In this document: positions 22,088 through 33,624 of the stretch, piece by piece
Position numbering within the stretch: the first letter of the stretch is position 1
Layout: every line of letters begins with the position of its first letter
Source: Cryptomeria japonica
Lineage: Eukaryota > Streptophyta > Pinopsida > Cupressales > Cupressaceae
Length of the DNA: 64,000 nucleotides
Assembly: GCF_030272615.1 (NCBI RefSeq)
Contig: NC_081409.1
Location: 650,970,468 to 651,034,467 of the forward strand
Direction of reading: 5' to 3'
Made by a program: the position numbers and the translations under genes
The notes under the pieces: generated by a model
What the model was told of the DNA's origin: nothing
What the model saw: the letters and a program-made list of their open reading frames with translations, nothing else
Databases searched by the model: none

Positions 22088-22450
22088 TTTCGAAGAATAC
22101 CTTAAAGTGAACGCTAGTGGAAGATTGAGTGCTTCTCAGATAACTGCTTGAAATCCTTTCAGAATGCCCTTCCTCACTCTTAATTCACCTAAAATTTGCC
22201 TTTACTTCACTCTGAATGCTTGAATGCAGGGTGAGTGAAAATAAATCTACTTTCTCTTTTTATCAGCAAATAAATGCTAATCTTTCTTTGTCATAAATGC
22301 TTTGCGATCTACCCTACCAAATGTCAGTTTCACTATCTTATGTCGGGTGAACCTTCAACAATGACGAACTCAACTCTCCATCTCTTTTGATCTCCTCCAG
22401 GAGAATATGCAAGATTTTCAATGAATTTGTAAATCCCTAAGGCCTATGCC
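22088..22450 (-). promoter_or_regulatory. Spacer between gag-like ORF and ORF2 of element A, possible internal promoter
   Basis: This 363-bp non-coding gap holds, on the minus strand, AGCATTTATT (22278-22269) followed shortly by GATAAAAAG, 182 bases before the ORF2 start. Matching AGCATTTATT motifs sit in the same gap of C (43701) and D (53016). A promoter or splice role is inference. Confidence 0.4.
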
Positions 22451-23577
22451 TCAGTTACCGGTGGAATTTACTACCGATGCAGGAATGCTTTGTTCTACCT
22501 GTGGAGTTATCGGTGTTGTTGCATTTCCACTTGGTTCTTCAGATTTTATAATCCATCTCTTGGTGTGATCTTGTTGTATTTAATCTACCTTCTGCTTTCC
22601 TTTCTCATTATTTTTATCATTGCTAATTGGTTGAGTCTTACTTCTGCAGTACTTAGCAATATGACCTATTTTGTTGCATGCATAACATGTAACATTATTC
22701 TTTTAAATTGCTTTGACATATCCAGTGTCATTCCTTGACCTACAATTATTAGCAAAATGTCCAAACTTTCCACATGCATGATATTTATCATTCATTCTAC
22801 AATCTTCTGACTTATGACCATACTTCTTGCAATTTGTGCATTGACAAGGAACAAAATTGTAGTTTTGATTTACTCTATTTCTACATTGTTTAGCCATATG
22901 CCCAAATTTATTGCAAACAAAATATCTACCATTGAATTTATAAGCAATAGAGTGCTTATCGGTTTCTTATGTTCTGATGAGTTCTGCACATCGGTTGTAT
23001 GATTTGCAGTACCAGAGCTTTCACCTTGTACAAAGCCAAGTCCTCTAGAATCATCACTATGCCTTTGTCCTTTCAACAAGTAATCCAATTGTGCAGCACT
23101 GATCCTAAAATTTTCTTTGTACTCACTTGCAGTAGTCAGATCATCCCTCAAATTTATTACTTGTCTTTCAAGTTCTTGTTCATTATTCTAGGATTGTACC
23201 AAACTAGTTTTCAGCATATTATTCTCATGAGCCAATCTAACACATTCGTTAAATTTATTCTTCAGAGATGCAGCAAGATTTTCTTCCTTCTTCTTTTTGT
23301 CTTCAATATCCTTAGACATCCTCATAGTCAGGTCTTGCATTTCATTTTGCATGAGCATGTTTGCTTGACTTGGTTTCTAACATTGTTCCTTGAGAGCATT
23401 ACCATCATCTTGTTTTTGCAAAATTTATTTCCTTCTAGCTTGAGGTGATGACAACCTTTCTTATAGGACAAGAATGAATTCATTTGCAGAATTCAATTCA
23501 TCTTGCAGTTTCATGTTCTTCATCCTTTCAGCATCATAATCCTCAAGAGCCATCTCAAGTTGCTTTTCCATAGCCAT
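22451..23577 (-). pseudogene. Element A gag-like protein with four zinc-knuckle units
   Basis: An ATG at 23577 (MAMEKQLEMALEDYDAERMK) starts a protein alignable over its length with D. The N-terminal half is coiled-coil-like, with MQNEMQDLTMRMSKDIEDKK near the middle. The C-terminal half has four zinc-knuckle units: CNKFGHMAKQC (its first Cys lost), CTNCKKYGHKSEDC, HACGKFGHFANNC and CYACNKIGHIAKYC (about 22920-22640). It ends at TGA after VNSTGN (22451). In-frame stops and frame changes break it. Zinc knuckles suggest nucleic-acid binding. The usual copia gag core (as in copia-2 and G) is not seen, so it may be a replaced or very diverged Gag. Confidence 0.75.
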
Positions 23578-23635
23578 GTTCAAAGATTCCAGTTTCAGGA
23601 TCTTCCTCAATCTGTTAAAATTCTTCTAAGGTACC

Positions 23636-23649
23636 AGGCTCTGATACCA
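23636..23649 (-). promoter_or_regulatory. Element A primer-binding site
   Basis: On the minus strand TGGTATCAGAGCCTGG is an exact start of the initiator-Met tRNA complement, five bases inside the LTR end. Confidence 0.85.
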
Positions 23650-23654
23650 ATTCT

Positions 23655-24527
23655 TGGGATCCAAGAACATTGAGAGAGGGGATGAATCAGTGTTCTACCA
23701 GTAAGATAAGATTTTATCCTTTTATACCATACACATATAAACCGACAAACAAATAAACATATAACTTGAAGCAAATAAACCATCTGCATGTATGAACACC
23801 ATAACACATATAATTTATACGTGGAAAACCTCAAAGAGGAAAAACAATAGTGCGATTTGTGACCCACAATATAAATTCATTGGCCATATGAAAGATATTA
23901 CATATAATGGGGGCCTGCACATGCAGGAAGGCACACTTCTCATCACTAAAGAGTCTCACTGACTACAAGCTTTTTCTGAAGTAAAACAATGAAAATGAAC
24001 TCACAAAATGCATTTTCTATGCCAAATAGAGTTCTGGTTCTAGCTCTGCTCTGTACTGGTTCATAAACCCTGAACACTACTACTAGTATCACCTTCCCTC
24101 CAAGAATGTCTTACAAAAAAATTATAGATCATTGCATGATACAATATTTACATACAAATGATCTTCACATTTCACAATCCGCATCCACAAGTTCTATCCT
24201 CACATAAATCATGATATATCATAATGACCTAAAACACTGACCTATATACCCATTACAAACAATATGCCTTATGTCGGCTTGTAATACATTACAAAAGATA
24301 TTCAATGTCAGCCTTGACAATAATTACAAAATGATTTTCTAAATAATTCTTCCTTGATGTCGGCTTCCTTGAAGTACTTGATGCTGGTGTCAGTGCCTAT
24401 GTAATCCTGGCTACTCCAATGCTACTATCTGTTGGTAAATGCCTCCTAATGCTGGTATATGACTTCCATCTGATCTTGTTGCCATCATTGACAACAAAAT
24501 GAATTTGATGAGTGTCAATTGCCAACA
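23655..24527 (-). repeat. 5' LTR of element A
   Basis: The 873-bp LTR reads TGTTGGCAATTGACACTC at its start and ends TTGGATCCCA on the minus strand. Within its first 60 bases it has TTGTTGTCAATGATGGCAAC, like the other TGTTGGCA-type LTRs. Its last part shows the shared U5 pattern with GTTTTTCCTC and GGTTTTCCACG, then a TTCATCCCCTCTCTC run. The end is close to that of the LTR at 48769. Confidence 0.75.
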
Positions 24528-25287
24528 TGAGAAACCTCAATGAGATCTATCCAAACCATACAACAAGAGTAAACACAACAAAAGCCATACAAGATGATGG
24601 ATGCAATGCAAAACTGAATGAATTAGAAAATGAAAACTGTTTACAATGTGCCAGCATAATGCAGACTACAAGATTTGGCTCACTGGCCTGATACAAACAT
24701 GCTTAGTTACAGTCTCAGTCAATACCAGACCTCTAAGCCTTAATATAGATCTTCTTGGATCTAAAGACATGCTACTACAAGCTAAATTACATTGATTTAT
24801 ATGGTCTTGAGGGATCCAGGTCGGACCGAGAAGAATCAAACAACGATGAACATGATGAAACATTTAAAACCACCAGGTCAGCCCCTGCTAATGAAAATAC
24901 TCCAAAAAATACAAACGAAGAAGTGCAGATCAGAGCAAAGGTCAGTCGCATGCCAAGGAACATTGGAATTAATGAACTGAAGCTCCATAAGATACAAAAA
25001 GGATCCGCAAGATTCACCAATAGCAAATAGGTCCAAGCGGTTCTGGAGTTGAAAACTGTCTCAAAATTTAGAAGCGATAACTTATCAAAAAAAGATCCAA
25101 ACATCCTGCAGTTCAGGAATAAGGAAGATAATCATGATTACAAGAAAAATCCAACTCTACAAGATCAGGTGAGAAAATGCAAGAAAATGCAAGAAGAAAT
25201 ATGAAAACTATAAAATAGAAAACAAACTAAAAAGAAATGTTTTTGGTTGATGCAAGATTGCCAAGAACCGAGGATGCTCCTACATCA
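24528..25287 (-). repeat. 3' LTR of chromovirus F, cut by element A
   Basis: Starts TGATGTAGGAGCATCC at 25287 on the minus strand and aligns with 29963-30695 along its length, including CATGCCAAGGAACATTGGAAT. Alignment stops at 24533, about 22 bases before the expected LTR end. Confidence 0.85.
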
Positions 25288-25324
25288 GTCATTCGAGGTT
25301 GTTGAAAAAATGAGTCTGTCACTT

Positions 25325-25860
25325 TCTAGGGTCAAAAGAAAACTAAGGCGGTCCACCTCTTCGTGAGAAAACCAAGATGAATCTTCAACTAGTCTATCCT
25401 TCCATTTCACAAGATACTCTTTGTACTGACTACTCCAAGTAGTACGCCCAATCCTACTATCCAAAATGTCTTCAATCTAATCTAGTTCCTTCTGGGGCAA
25501 TTACTTCTCTGAATCTACAATACTATCTTCACTAAATTCTAATTCATGGTACTGATGTAGATCTACAATGTTGAATATAGGTGAAATACTCAAATTATTT
25601 GGTAGCTCAAACTCCACTTCATATGCATTTCCAAACTTTCTCATCTGTAACTTGTTATAGGTTCCAACTGGAAATCTTTCTTTTCTTAGGTATACCATCA
25701 CTTCATCACCAACTTCAAATTCCTTATGTCTTCTCTTCTCATCCGCTTTCTCCTTATAGTTATTGTTGATTTCCTCCAAATACTTCTTAACCTGAACATG
25801 TAAGGCCTTCATATGATCTGCAAATTCTTCTGCCTCTACACTCATTTATCTTCATTATTG
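25325..25860 (-). pseudogene. Chromovirus integrase C-terminal region and chromodomain
   Basis: The segment 25845-25501 is the gypsy integrase C-terminus ([17 protein letters not shown], then [11 protein letters not shown]). After a few stops the minus strand at about 25480-25335 encodes a chromodomain-like fold with EYLVKWKDRLVEDSSWF, containing the W-K and S-W aromatic positions of the methyl-lysine cage. Chromodomains of this group direct integration to chromatin with particular histone marks. The domain is short but clear and lies just before the 3' LTR, as expected. Confidence 0.8.
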
Positions 25861-26640
25861 ATATCTCAATTTTGATATTCCTCTAGGGTGTGCTCCAGTA
25901 ACAATCTCAAAAGGTATTCTTCTGGTTCTCCTATTCACTGAATTATTGTAGGCAAACTCTTCTTATGCAAGATTCAAATCCCAACTTCCGGTATTCTCTC
26001 CAACTAAGCATCTCAACAAATTTCCCAAACTCCTTTTTACTACCTCTATCTATCCATCGGTCTGTGGGTGAAAAGTAGAATTGAATTGCAAACCTGTTTT
26101 CATCTTCTTCCCAAGTTTTCTCCAAAAATAACTAACAAACTTAGTTTCTCTGTCTGAAACTATTCTCTTAGGTAATCCATGTAATCTCACCACTTCCTTG
26201 AAAAATAAGTCAGCTATATGCATGACATCTGATGACTTCTTACAATGTATGAAATGAGCCATCTTTGAGAATCTATCCACCACCATAAATATAGAATCAT
26301 TCCCTCTCCGTGTCTTAAGAAATCCAAGTATGAAATCCATGCTTATGTGCTCCCAAGGTCTCTACGGAACCATCAAAGTTTTATACAATCCCACATTCTA
26401 ACTATTACCTTTTGCAACTTGACTAACTCTATAGCTCTGGACAAATTTCCTGACATCCTTATGAATTTGAGGCCAAAAGTAATGTTCACTCACCAATGCT
26501 ACTATTTTATCAACACCAAAGTGTCTAGCTAATCCTCCACTATGCTTCTTATTTATCAAATTCTCCCTCATAGAATTCTTAAGTATGCACAACTAAACTC
26601 CTCATAGAATTCTTAAGTATGCACAACTGAACTCCTCTAA
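25860..26640 (-). pseudogene. Chromovirus integrase zinc finger and core, broken
   Basis: The zinc segment at about 26592-26398 keeps both histidines (KHSGGLARHFGV) but reads SYRVSQVAKG where two cysteines are expected, so zinc binding is lost. The core at 26340-26050 has [16 protein letters not shown] with the first Asp and IVSDRETKF with the second. A 34-bp tandem duplication at 26571-26638 shifts the frame at the zinc segment. Together these changes rule out activity. Confidence 0.8.
26571..26638. repeat. 34-bp tandem duplication inside the chromovirus integrase start
   Basis: TAGAATTCTTAAGTATGCAC begins at 26571 and again at 26605, and the two 34-base units differ at only two bases. 34 is not a multiple of three, so the duplication shifts the reading frame. 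It is a local event in this copy. Confidence 0.88.
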
Positions 26641-28080
26641 ATAAAATCCCATCTTGAATTAAATAATACAACCACTTACTTCTATCTACCATAACCGATG
26701 CTTTACAAGCTTTCCAAGGTTCTGCAAAATCTGGATCATCATCATACAAGGTCTTCAACTCTTCAAATCCTAATAGTATCACTCTCATCTTGGTCAACAA
26801 ACTTCTTCTTCTACTCAATGCATCAACAACTTTGTTTGACTTTCCACTCCTATTCTTCAACACAAAGGTGTAACTCTACAAAAACTCTACCCATCTCATA
26901 TGTCTTTGATTCAACTTACTTTGACTGTTCAAATATTGCAAGGCTTGATGATCCGTATACAACACAAACTCCTTAGGCAATAGGTAATGTCTCCACTTTT
27001 GTAGGACTTGAACTATAGCATAAAATTCCTGATCATACACTGATTATGTCTTTCTTGCATCATTAAAATTTTCACTTAAATAAGATACTACTCTCCCTTT
27101 CCAATTTAACAATGCTCCAATTGCATTCCCACTTGCATCACAGTCTAATTTAAATACCTTATTGAAATCCGGTAAAGCTAACACATGTTGTTTAGTCAAC
27201 TTCTTCTTTAACAATTCAAAACTCTTATTTGCTCCAATTTTCCACTTGAATTCTTTCCTATCTCCTCTCATTGTCTCAGTCATAGGGGTACAAACTAACT
27301 TGAAATTCTTGATAAACTTGTGGTAGAAACTAGCCAACCCATGAAATGATCTTACCTCTCCAATATTTTCTAGTGTAAGCCATTCAAAAATTGCTTTTAC
27401 CTTCATAGGCTCCATCTTCAATCCATTCACAAATATCACAAATCCCAAATTGTCTAACTCTTCCTTCATGAAACTACACTTCTTTAGATTTATCAACAAC
27501 TTCTCTTCTCTCAACCTCTACAAAACTTGTCTTAAATGCAACATATGCTCCTCTTTTATCTTATTGAAAATCAGAATGTCATCCAAATATACAATAACAA
27601 ACTTACCCAAGAATTTATTCAATACCTCATGAAAGTACTTGGTGCATTAGTCAACCCAAAAGGCATCACCAACCATTCATACAATCTTTCATTTGTCTTG
27701 AATGCTATCTTCCAATCATCTTTGTCTCTGATTCAGATATGATGATATCCACTCTTCAATTATATCTTTGTGTAGTATTTGGCTCCACCCAAGCAATCCA
27801 TTATATCTTCCATCCTAGGCAAAGAAAACCAATACTTCACTATGATCTTGTTTATTTCTCTGGAATCGGTACACATCCTCCATTCTCTATTCTTCTTAGG
27901 TGCTAACATGACTAGTATTGCACAAGGACTCAAACTTTCTCTAATAAAACCTTTCTTTAATAATTATTACACTTGTCTGTTAAGCTCCTCATTCTTTGTT
28001 GGTGTCATTTGGTGTGCAACTTTGTTAGGCAAACTAGCTCCACAAATTAGGTCTATGCAATGACTGATACTTCTCATAGG
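26640..28080 (-). pseudogene. Chromovirus reverse transcriptase and RNase H, broken
   Basis: RT is spread over several frames. The MCTDSREINKI region is at about 27880, [12 protein letters not shown] at about 27650, and an LLINLKKCSFMKEELDNLGF connection at 27514-27430. RNase H begins near KLDCDASGNAIGALL (about 27150) and its linker ends NKVVDALSRRRSLL near 26830. The order is that of gypsy pol. Multiple stops and small indels remain, so no functional product can be expected. Confidence 0.78.
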
Positions 28081-28500
28081 TGGAAATCCATCAGGCACAT
28101 TATCTAAAATGATGTTTGCATACTCTGTCGACAGCTCCTTTATCTCCTCTAGTTGTTTTTCATGCTCCGAGTTCTTAGTTTTCTTAGGCACTAAGGCAAA
28201 ACACACACTCTCATGTCTCATTCCATCCACCATATAGATTATAGCATTCATACAAACTTCACTCTTCAAGGGCTCCTCCAAGGGTGACAAGGTTTGTTTC
28301 ATCCCATTCGCTACAATAGTGTATATCTTCTTTCTTCCATCATGTATCACCTGTCCATCAAACTACCAAGGTCTACCCAAAAAAATGTGACTTATGTGCA
28401 TAAGTATGATATCACACAAAGCTTCATCACGATAATTTCCAATTTTCAATTTCACTAAGCATTTCTCACTACTAACAACTTATGATCATCCTGAATACAT
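27967..28500 (-). pseudogene. Chromovirus protease end and linker to RT
   Basis: After an ILGRPW-type strand (about 28370) the minus frame MIHDGRKKIYTIVANGMKQT at 28350 continues to 27967. This HDGRKN-type segment follows the protease in many chromoviruses. A related copy is at 50339-50632. The end of the segment, VPDGFPPMRSISHCIDL, leads into RT. Confidence 0.7.
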
Positions 28501-28751
28501 GCTATCTGATAAGGCTTAGGGTATTGACCTTTCTAACTTCAATTTATTTGCCATTTCTTTTGAAACAAGATCATTCTAACTAACACTATCATTAACCACT
28601 TTACAATATTGACTAGATACCTTACATCTGGTCTTGAAAAAAATTATCCTCTGCAAGGGCTCTTCATCCTCTCTGCTATGACACAAATTTCTCCTCAGCA
28701 TCAACAGTTCTCCATTTTCTAGTTTGTTAGCTGATCCGCTAGAGCTTTCTT

Positions 28752-29920
28752 CTACCAATGTTGTTCTCCCAGTGTTCTATGTCTTCTTACATTCAAAAGA
28801 ATGATGTCATTCTCCTCCACACTTAAAGAAAGTTCTTCTAAACACTCTCTTATCTTGTCTTTTGTCATCTTTTCCAAAACCTTCATTTTGGTAACCATTA
28901 GGTTCTCTTCTTTGGTACAAATTTCTATCATCCTTCTGGTATGAACTACCATCTTTTCTTACTTCATTGTCCTTGTTCAGATCTAGCAAGGTTCCTCTTC
29001 CTTGGGAATATCCTCTTTCTCCTTGAAATCTTCCTCCGAAAAACCTTCCACCTCTACCTCTCTATTTATGCTTATATATTTTGTTCAACTTCTCTTCTGC
29101 TTTCAGGGTATATTGGTAAGCTTCATCAACACTCTACAACATGATCAAACTGAGTTTATCTTGTATAGACATCTGCAACCCATTCAATTATCTTGCAACT
29201 TGTTCAATCTCATCATCAACATATCTGAATCTAATATTCAACTTGTAGAATCCTTTGGTATACTCCTTCACACTTGATTCTTTCTGCTTCAAGTTTTGTA
29301 ACTTCTGGAACAGATTTACTTGGTAATAAACTGACATAAACTTTGATTTCAACTTGGCAACCATCCGCTACCATGTTTTGATATTCTCTTTACCTTTTCT
29401 CTATCTATCAAACTGCATATGTTCCCACCAAAGAGAGGCATGACCTTTCAACTGAGTACAAGCATATTTCACCTTTCTTTCTTTTGCAATGTTCTCAAAA
29501 TCAAAATACTTCTCCATGTCTAAGATCCAATCCATTAATTCATTTGAATCCAAATTTTTATCATATTCTCATGGGGTAAAATATGGTTTTGTGTTCGCCC
29601 TACTCAAAATCCTCAAGAACCTTTCTTCATCTAGATCAGTCGCTGGTGGATTTTCTACTTGTTCTGTCGGTGCTTCTTCTTCTTCATCTTTTCTCACATC
29701 TTCAATATGTCGACCTCTTCTCTAGGTTGTTTTAACAGCTTCCAACTAGGTTGCAATTCCTCTCAACATTTCTATCACAATAGGGTCTGCATTCCCACAC
29801 GCTCCACCATTCCTATTTCCTCTTCACGCCAATCCTTTGTAGCTATAGGTCTCATTCATAGTCTGCCACCCCACAACAAAATCTGTAGGACAACGCAATC
29901 TCTGGAATGAAATCTCACTT
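28752..29920 (-). pseudogene. gag: Chromovirus Gag, broken
   Basis: The region after the PBS shows gag features in shifting frames: WEHMQFDR near 29410, VNLFQKLQNLKQKESSVKEY near 29270, a GGRFFGGRFQGERG RG-rich patch near 29030, and a decayed zinc knuckle FFKCGGE near 28820. Gag forms the particle and its RG/CCHC tail binds RNA. Stops and indels are frequent. Confidence 0.7.
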
Positions 29921-29938
29921 TGATACCACTTGGTGTAG
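29921..29938 (-). promoter_or_regulatory. Chromovirus F primer-binding site
   Basis: The minus strand reads TGGTATCAAAGTGAGATT, starting two bases after the LTR end. Its first eight bases match the initiator-Met tRNA complement and the rest diverges. Confidence 0.75.
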
Positions 29939-29940
29939 TC

Positions 29941-30695
29941 ACGGTTATAAGGGACCTCAATAAGATCTATCTGGACCATACAGTAAGAGTAAACACAACA
30001 AAAGATAGATAAGATTATGGAGGCAATGTAGAACTAAATGAATTAGATCATGAAAATTGTTTACAATTTGTTGGCAACATGTGGGCTACAAGATTTGCCT
30101 CGCTAGCCTACTACAAACATGCTCAATTACAGTCGTAGTCAATACCGAACCTCTTAACCTCAAGATAGATCTTCCCGGATCTAAAGACCTACTATTACAA
30201 GCTAAATTACATTGATTTATATGGTCTAGATGGATCCGGGTCAACCTAAGAAGAATCAAACAAAGATGAACATGATGAAATGTCTAAAACCACCAGGTCG
30301 GCCTTTGTGAATGAAAGTCCAAAGGAAGAAGTGTGGATCAGAGGGAAGGTTGACCACATGCCAAGGAACATTGGAATCAACAAACTGAAGCTTTGTAAGC
30401 TACAGAAAGGATCTGCAAGATTCACCAATAACAAATAGGTCCAATCAATTCCAGAGTTCTAAGCTAGAAAACTGTCTCAGAATCCGAAAATGATAACTTG
30501 TCGGAAAAAGATCCAAATGTCTCGTGGTTCAAGGATAAGGAAGATAATCCTTATTACAAGAAAAATCTATCTCCGCAAGATCCATTGAGCAAATGCAAGA
30601 AGAAATGCGAAAAAACTGCAAAACAGAAAACAAACTAAAAATAAATGTTTTTAGTTGATGCAAGATTACCAAGAATCAGGGATGCTCCTACATCA
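29941..30695 (-). repeat. 5' LTR of chromovirus F
   Basis: The 755-bp LTR starts TGATGTAGGAGCATCC on the minus strand and ends CTACACCA beside the PBS. It aligns with the 3' LTR at 24528-25287. Short open frames present on both strands inside it are not genes. Confidence 0.85.
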
Positions 30696-31355
30696 TATTC
30701 TCAACTACTAGGTTATAATGATAAATATTATTTATGCTTGACAATAAGTGTTGATAACTAGATGGGATAGTTATGGTATGTTTAATAGATTGGAACACAC
30801 CATGGGAAAAAAATTGTTAGGGTTTCTCGCACAAAGATGGCAGGAGCTCACTAATGAGCTAAAATAAAAGGAACTCTACCCTTTGTATAACTACCATGCA
30901 ACCATAAGGAGGATAAGAAAAAATATGCATCTGGCTAAAAGTGAAGAGCTCAAATGGATGCCTCTTCTTTCCCAACCCCCATTACTTTTATCGCTAATAC
31001 CTGATTAGAGAGGAGCATAGGAATAAAATGTTGAAGAAGAAGATTCTATATGGTGAAGAATTGGCAAAGCAAATTGGTTCTATTGGAAACCAATGACACA
31101 AAACCTTGGCATGACAACCCAATTTGACTTTAGCGAGTTAGCTTTGATGAGGAACCAATTACTCATGTTTACTTAGGGAAAACCAAAAAATATTTTGGGA
31201 GCAAATTATGAGGTTGTGTTTTGTCTCTTTTTATAACATTTCACTAGACTTTGGTTAATATTTTTATGTTTAACATGTTGCAAACTTTGATCACAACTTT
31301 AATTTCCATTACCTAGGACATATATGAGCAACACAATATGACCACCTAATAAATG

Positions 31356-31442
<87 letters not shown>

Positions 31443-32158
31443 TTAAAATTATGTGTGGAATGTGATGATATTGACTAGTTAGTGTTAACCTAATTTGTCT
31501 ATTGACTATTTAGAGGGGCCTAGAATAGGGATGAGTTGTAATGTTCTTAGTAATAATTTGTGTATGTTGATATTTTCATGATACCTTGGGCAAAAGTAAG
31601 CATAAATAAATAAATTAAAATTAAAATTATTTCACATACAATCTTTGATCATAGTTTAAGAGTATGTTTTAAAAGAAAATAAAAAAACCAAGCTTTAAGG
31701 TTACTAAAGGAGGCCTCATGTAATAGAGGGCGGGAATTATATATAAAGTTAGTCTTGCACCTTAGTTTAGGGTTTGAGCCAACTTATTGAAGAAATGAAA
31801 AAAATACACCTCTATGTGATGAAGACTTTGTCAATTAGCAAGGTACGTTGCAGAGGGTTTTTGAAGGCTCTTATGATAGGTTGTAAAATTACAGAGAAGA
31901 GAAATATTCTATGAGCTCCTTGCATGATACAAGAGTTGAAGGAGTCTCTCATCTCCAAGCTATTAAATTTTATCACACATTGCAAAATAGAATGAGAAAT
32001 GGTATATAACATTCAAAAGGTCTAGGGAAATAAAGTACCATTTTGAGGGAAAATGTGAGGGTTTTAGTTTTCTATAATAATTCTAGGCATGAGTTTTCCA
32101 AGTATATGACATAGTCTTACTCTTTTACTCCATTCATTGGATTTTATGGAGATGTTTT
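30696..32158. other. Unassigned DNA between F and G
   Basis: No coding frame with a recognisable motif, no LTR ends and no structural RNA were found in this 1.46 kb. It holds the (AT)n tract at 31359-31440. It may be older, heavily decayed repeat sequence or the original host DNA into which F and G inserted. Confidence 0.45.
31359..31440. repeat. (AT)n microsatellite
   Basis: An uninterrupted run of about 41 AT units. It is perfect over its length, so it is probably young or variable in length. Confidence 0.97.
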
Positions 32159-33553
32159 TGTTGGCATATGATGAAGCGGTGATAATGTATGTTGTCATTG
32201 ATGTCAATAAGTGCTCAAGGAGGTGAACCGGTATGAAGATTGGAAGCGGTTATGGTCAACTAGGATGGAGTGGACCAATGTCGGGTTCACTAAGTGTGAC
32301 TACCGATTTTTAGTCTCAGATCAGCTCTAGGGTTACTGGTTTGGCTTGTGCGGTGCAACCGATGATGTTTTGTGACCAGTTAGTTAAGGAATAAGGATAA
32401 GGATCGAGATACCACGTCAACTATGTGCACGTGAAGGATTTCTTTGTGGTTCTTGTATGTGAAGATTGAATGCATTAAATGCCTACCTCAGGAATGAGCG
32501 TTTTTCTTAGCAGTGTGTGAAGAGCGCATGATGGGTTATTGATTTTTAGATGCGGTGAAGATTGGATGATGCAGAATGTCTTGAGATTTGTTTTAGATTG
32601 TTTCATTCTATGTAATGTGTTTGGACGGTCAGGATTGAACTGCTTGTAACTATAAAATTGAAGTATTTAGGGTTTAGGGTTTATGCTACCGACCTAGTTG
32701 TTGTCTATAAAGTCGATGATTTTTGTTATTGCACGTGTTGGCAAAAGTTGTATTTGTGTCCATGTGTTGGAGATTTGATACTTGCCAAACTAGAGTGAGG
32801 AATCTGAAGAGTGTGACTGCAAAAGGGAGGAACTAAAAAGGATCTGCCTTAGCAAGAAGTGTTGTTATCAGATCAGTGTTTTACATGTTGTCTTCTAACT
32901 ATTTGAACAGAAGGTAAATCCCTTGATCGGGTAGCTTTAATAGGATTTGTGGTAAATCCTCTAACCAGGTGGCTCAAGGTTATTAAGTTATTTCAATCCT
33001 CTAGCGAGGTAACTCCTAACAGGGTTTCAAATTTTAATAGGGCATATAGCCATCCCTTAACCGGGTGATCCCTAACAAGATCGGTTCCTAACAGGACCTT
33101 TATTGTAAAGTCTTTAACCAGACTAGGCTCCTAATAGAGCAGACTTCAAAAGAGTTCACAAAAAGCTTGTGGGTATTCATTCCCACTGTGGTTTTTCCCA
33201 TTTATGTTTCCACGTGAAAAATTTGTGTGTTATGGGTTGTGAGATTTTCATGTGATGATTGTGTGGTTTTGGTTAAGTTAGATATGCATGCATTGTTAAA
33301 TGGTTGTGGTATTATTGGTACAACTCATGCATGATTATATTAGCAAAGTAGTTATCAAGGTTTGAGATCTATTGAATGTTTTTTGAAGTATTTTTGTTTA
33401 ACCGGTATAGCTATGGTTAAGTTCAGTGGTGAAGACAACTGGTCAGCTATGTTTTGATATGACAAAGTGTTGCAGCGATTTTTTTTTGTGTGTACTAATT
33501 CACCCCCCCTCTCAGTATTGGTTAGGACCTTAGTAGCTCATCATTATGCATCA
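32159..33553 (+). repeat. 5' LTR of copia element G
   Basis: The 1,395-bp LTR holds the shared U5 pattern (CACTGTGGTTTTTCCCATTT, then a C-run with TCTCAG) and repeated short AACAGGAT/AACCGGGT-type units at about 32920-33130. It differs from the 3' LTR at scattered positions, indicating age. Confidence 0.9.
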
Positions 33554-33555
33554 AT

Positions 33556-33568
33556 TGGTATCAGAGCA
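33556..33568 (+). promoter_or_regulatory. Copia G primer-binding site
   Basis: TGGTATCAGAGCA matches the initiator-Met tRNA complement for its first twelve bases and lies two bases after the LTR end. Confidence 0.88.
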
Positions 33569-33624
33569 CATCCAGGACCTCCGTGATATAAGCTTAACCA
33601 CTTGAGGAAAAAGATCTTGTTTTA

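Larger units (their letters stand above)
17704..24527 (-). mobile_element. Non-autonomous LTR element 'A' (gag-like ORF plus unknown ORF2), interrupted by a solo LTR
   Basis: On the minus strand this reads 5' LTR (24527-23655), PBS, gag-like ORF with zinc knuckles (23577-22451), ORF2 (22087 to about 17871) and a G-rich polypurine tract near 17725-17745. Protease, integrase, RT and RNase H are absent. Its ORFs align end to end with those of elements C and D. The 3' LTR is not in the window because copia-2 inserted just past the polypurine tract. A lies within the 3' LTR of chromovirus F: F sequence ends at 24528, and TGAGA at 24528-24532 would be one target duplication copy. Confidence 0.82.
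24528..30695 (-). mobile_element. Ty3/gypsy chromovirus 'F', degenerate
   Basis: Minus-strand order is 5' LTR (30695-29941), PBS, gag with a decayed CCHC, protease/linker, RT, RNase H, integrase, chromodomain and 3' LTR (25287-24528). A chromodomain after the integrase places it in the chromoviruses. Both LTRs start TGATGTAGGAGCATCC. The 3' LTR stops at 24528 where element A begins, so its last bases should lie left of the window. Many stops and several small indels disable every coding domain. TATTC at 30696-30700 would be the right target copy. Confidence 0.85.

Noticed and set aside
24755-25104. Overlapping open frames on both strands
   Set aside because: Inside the 3' LTR of chromovirus F; the matching part of the 5' LTR does not keep the frames.
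30696-32158. Host gene between F and G
   Set aside because: No open frame above background, no splice-like coding pattern or known motif found.
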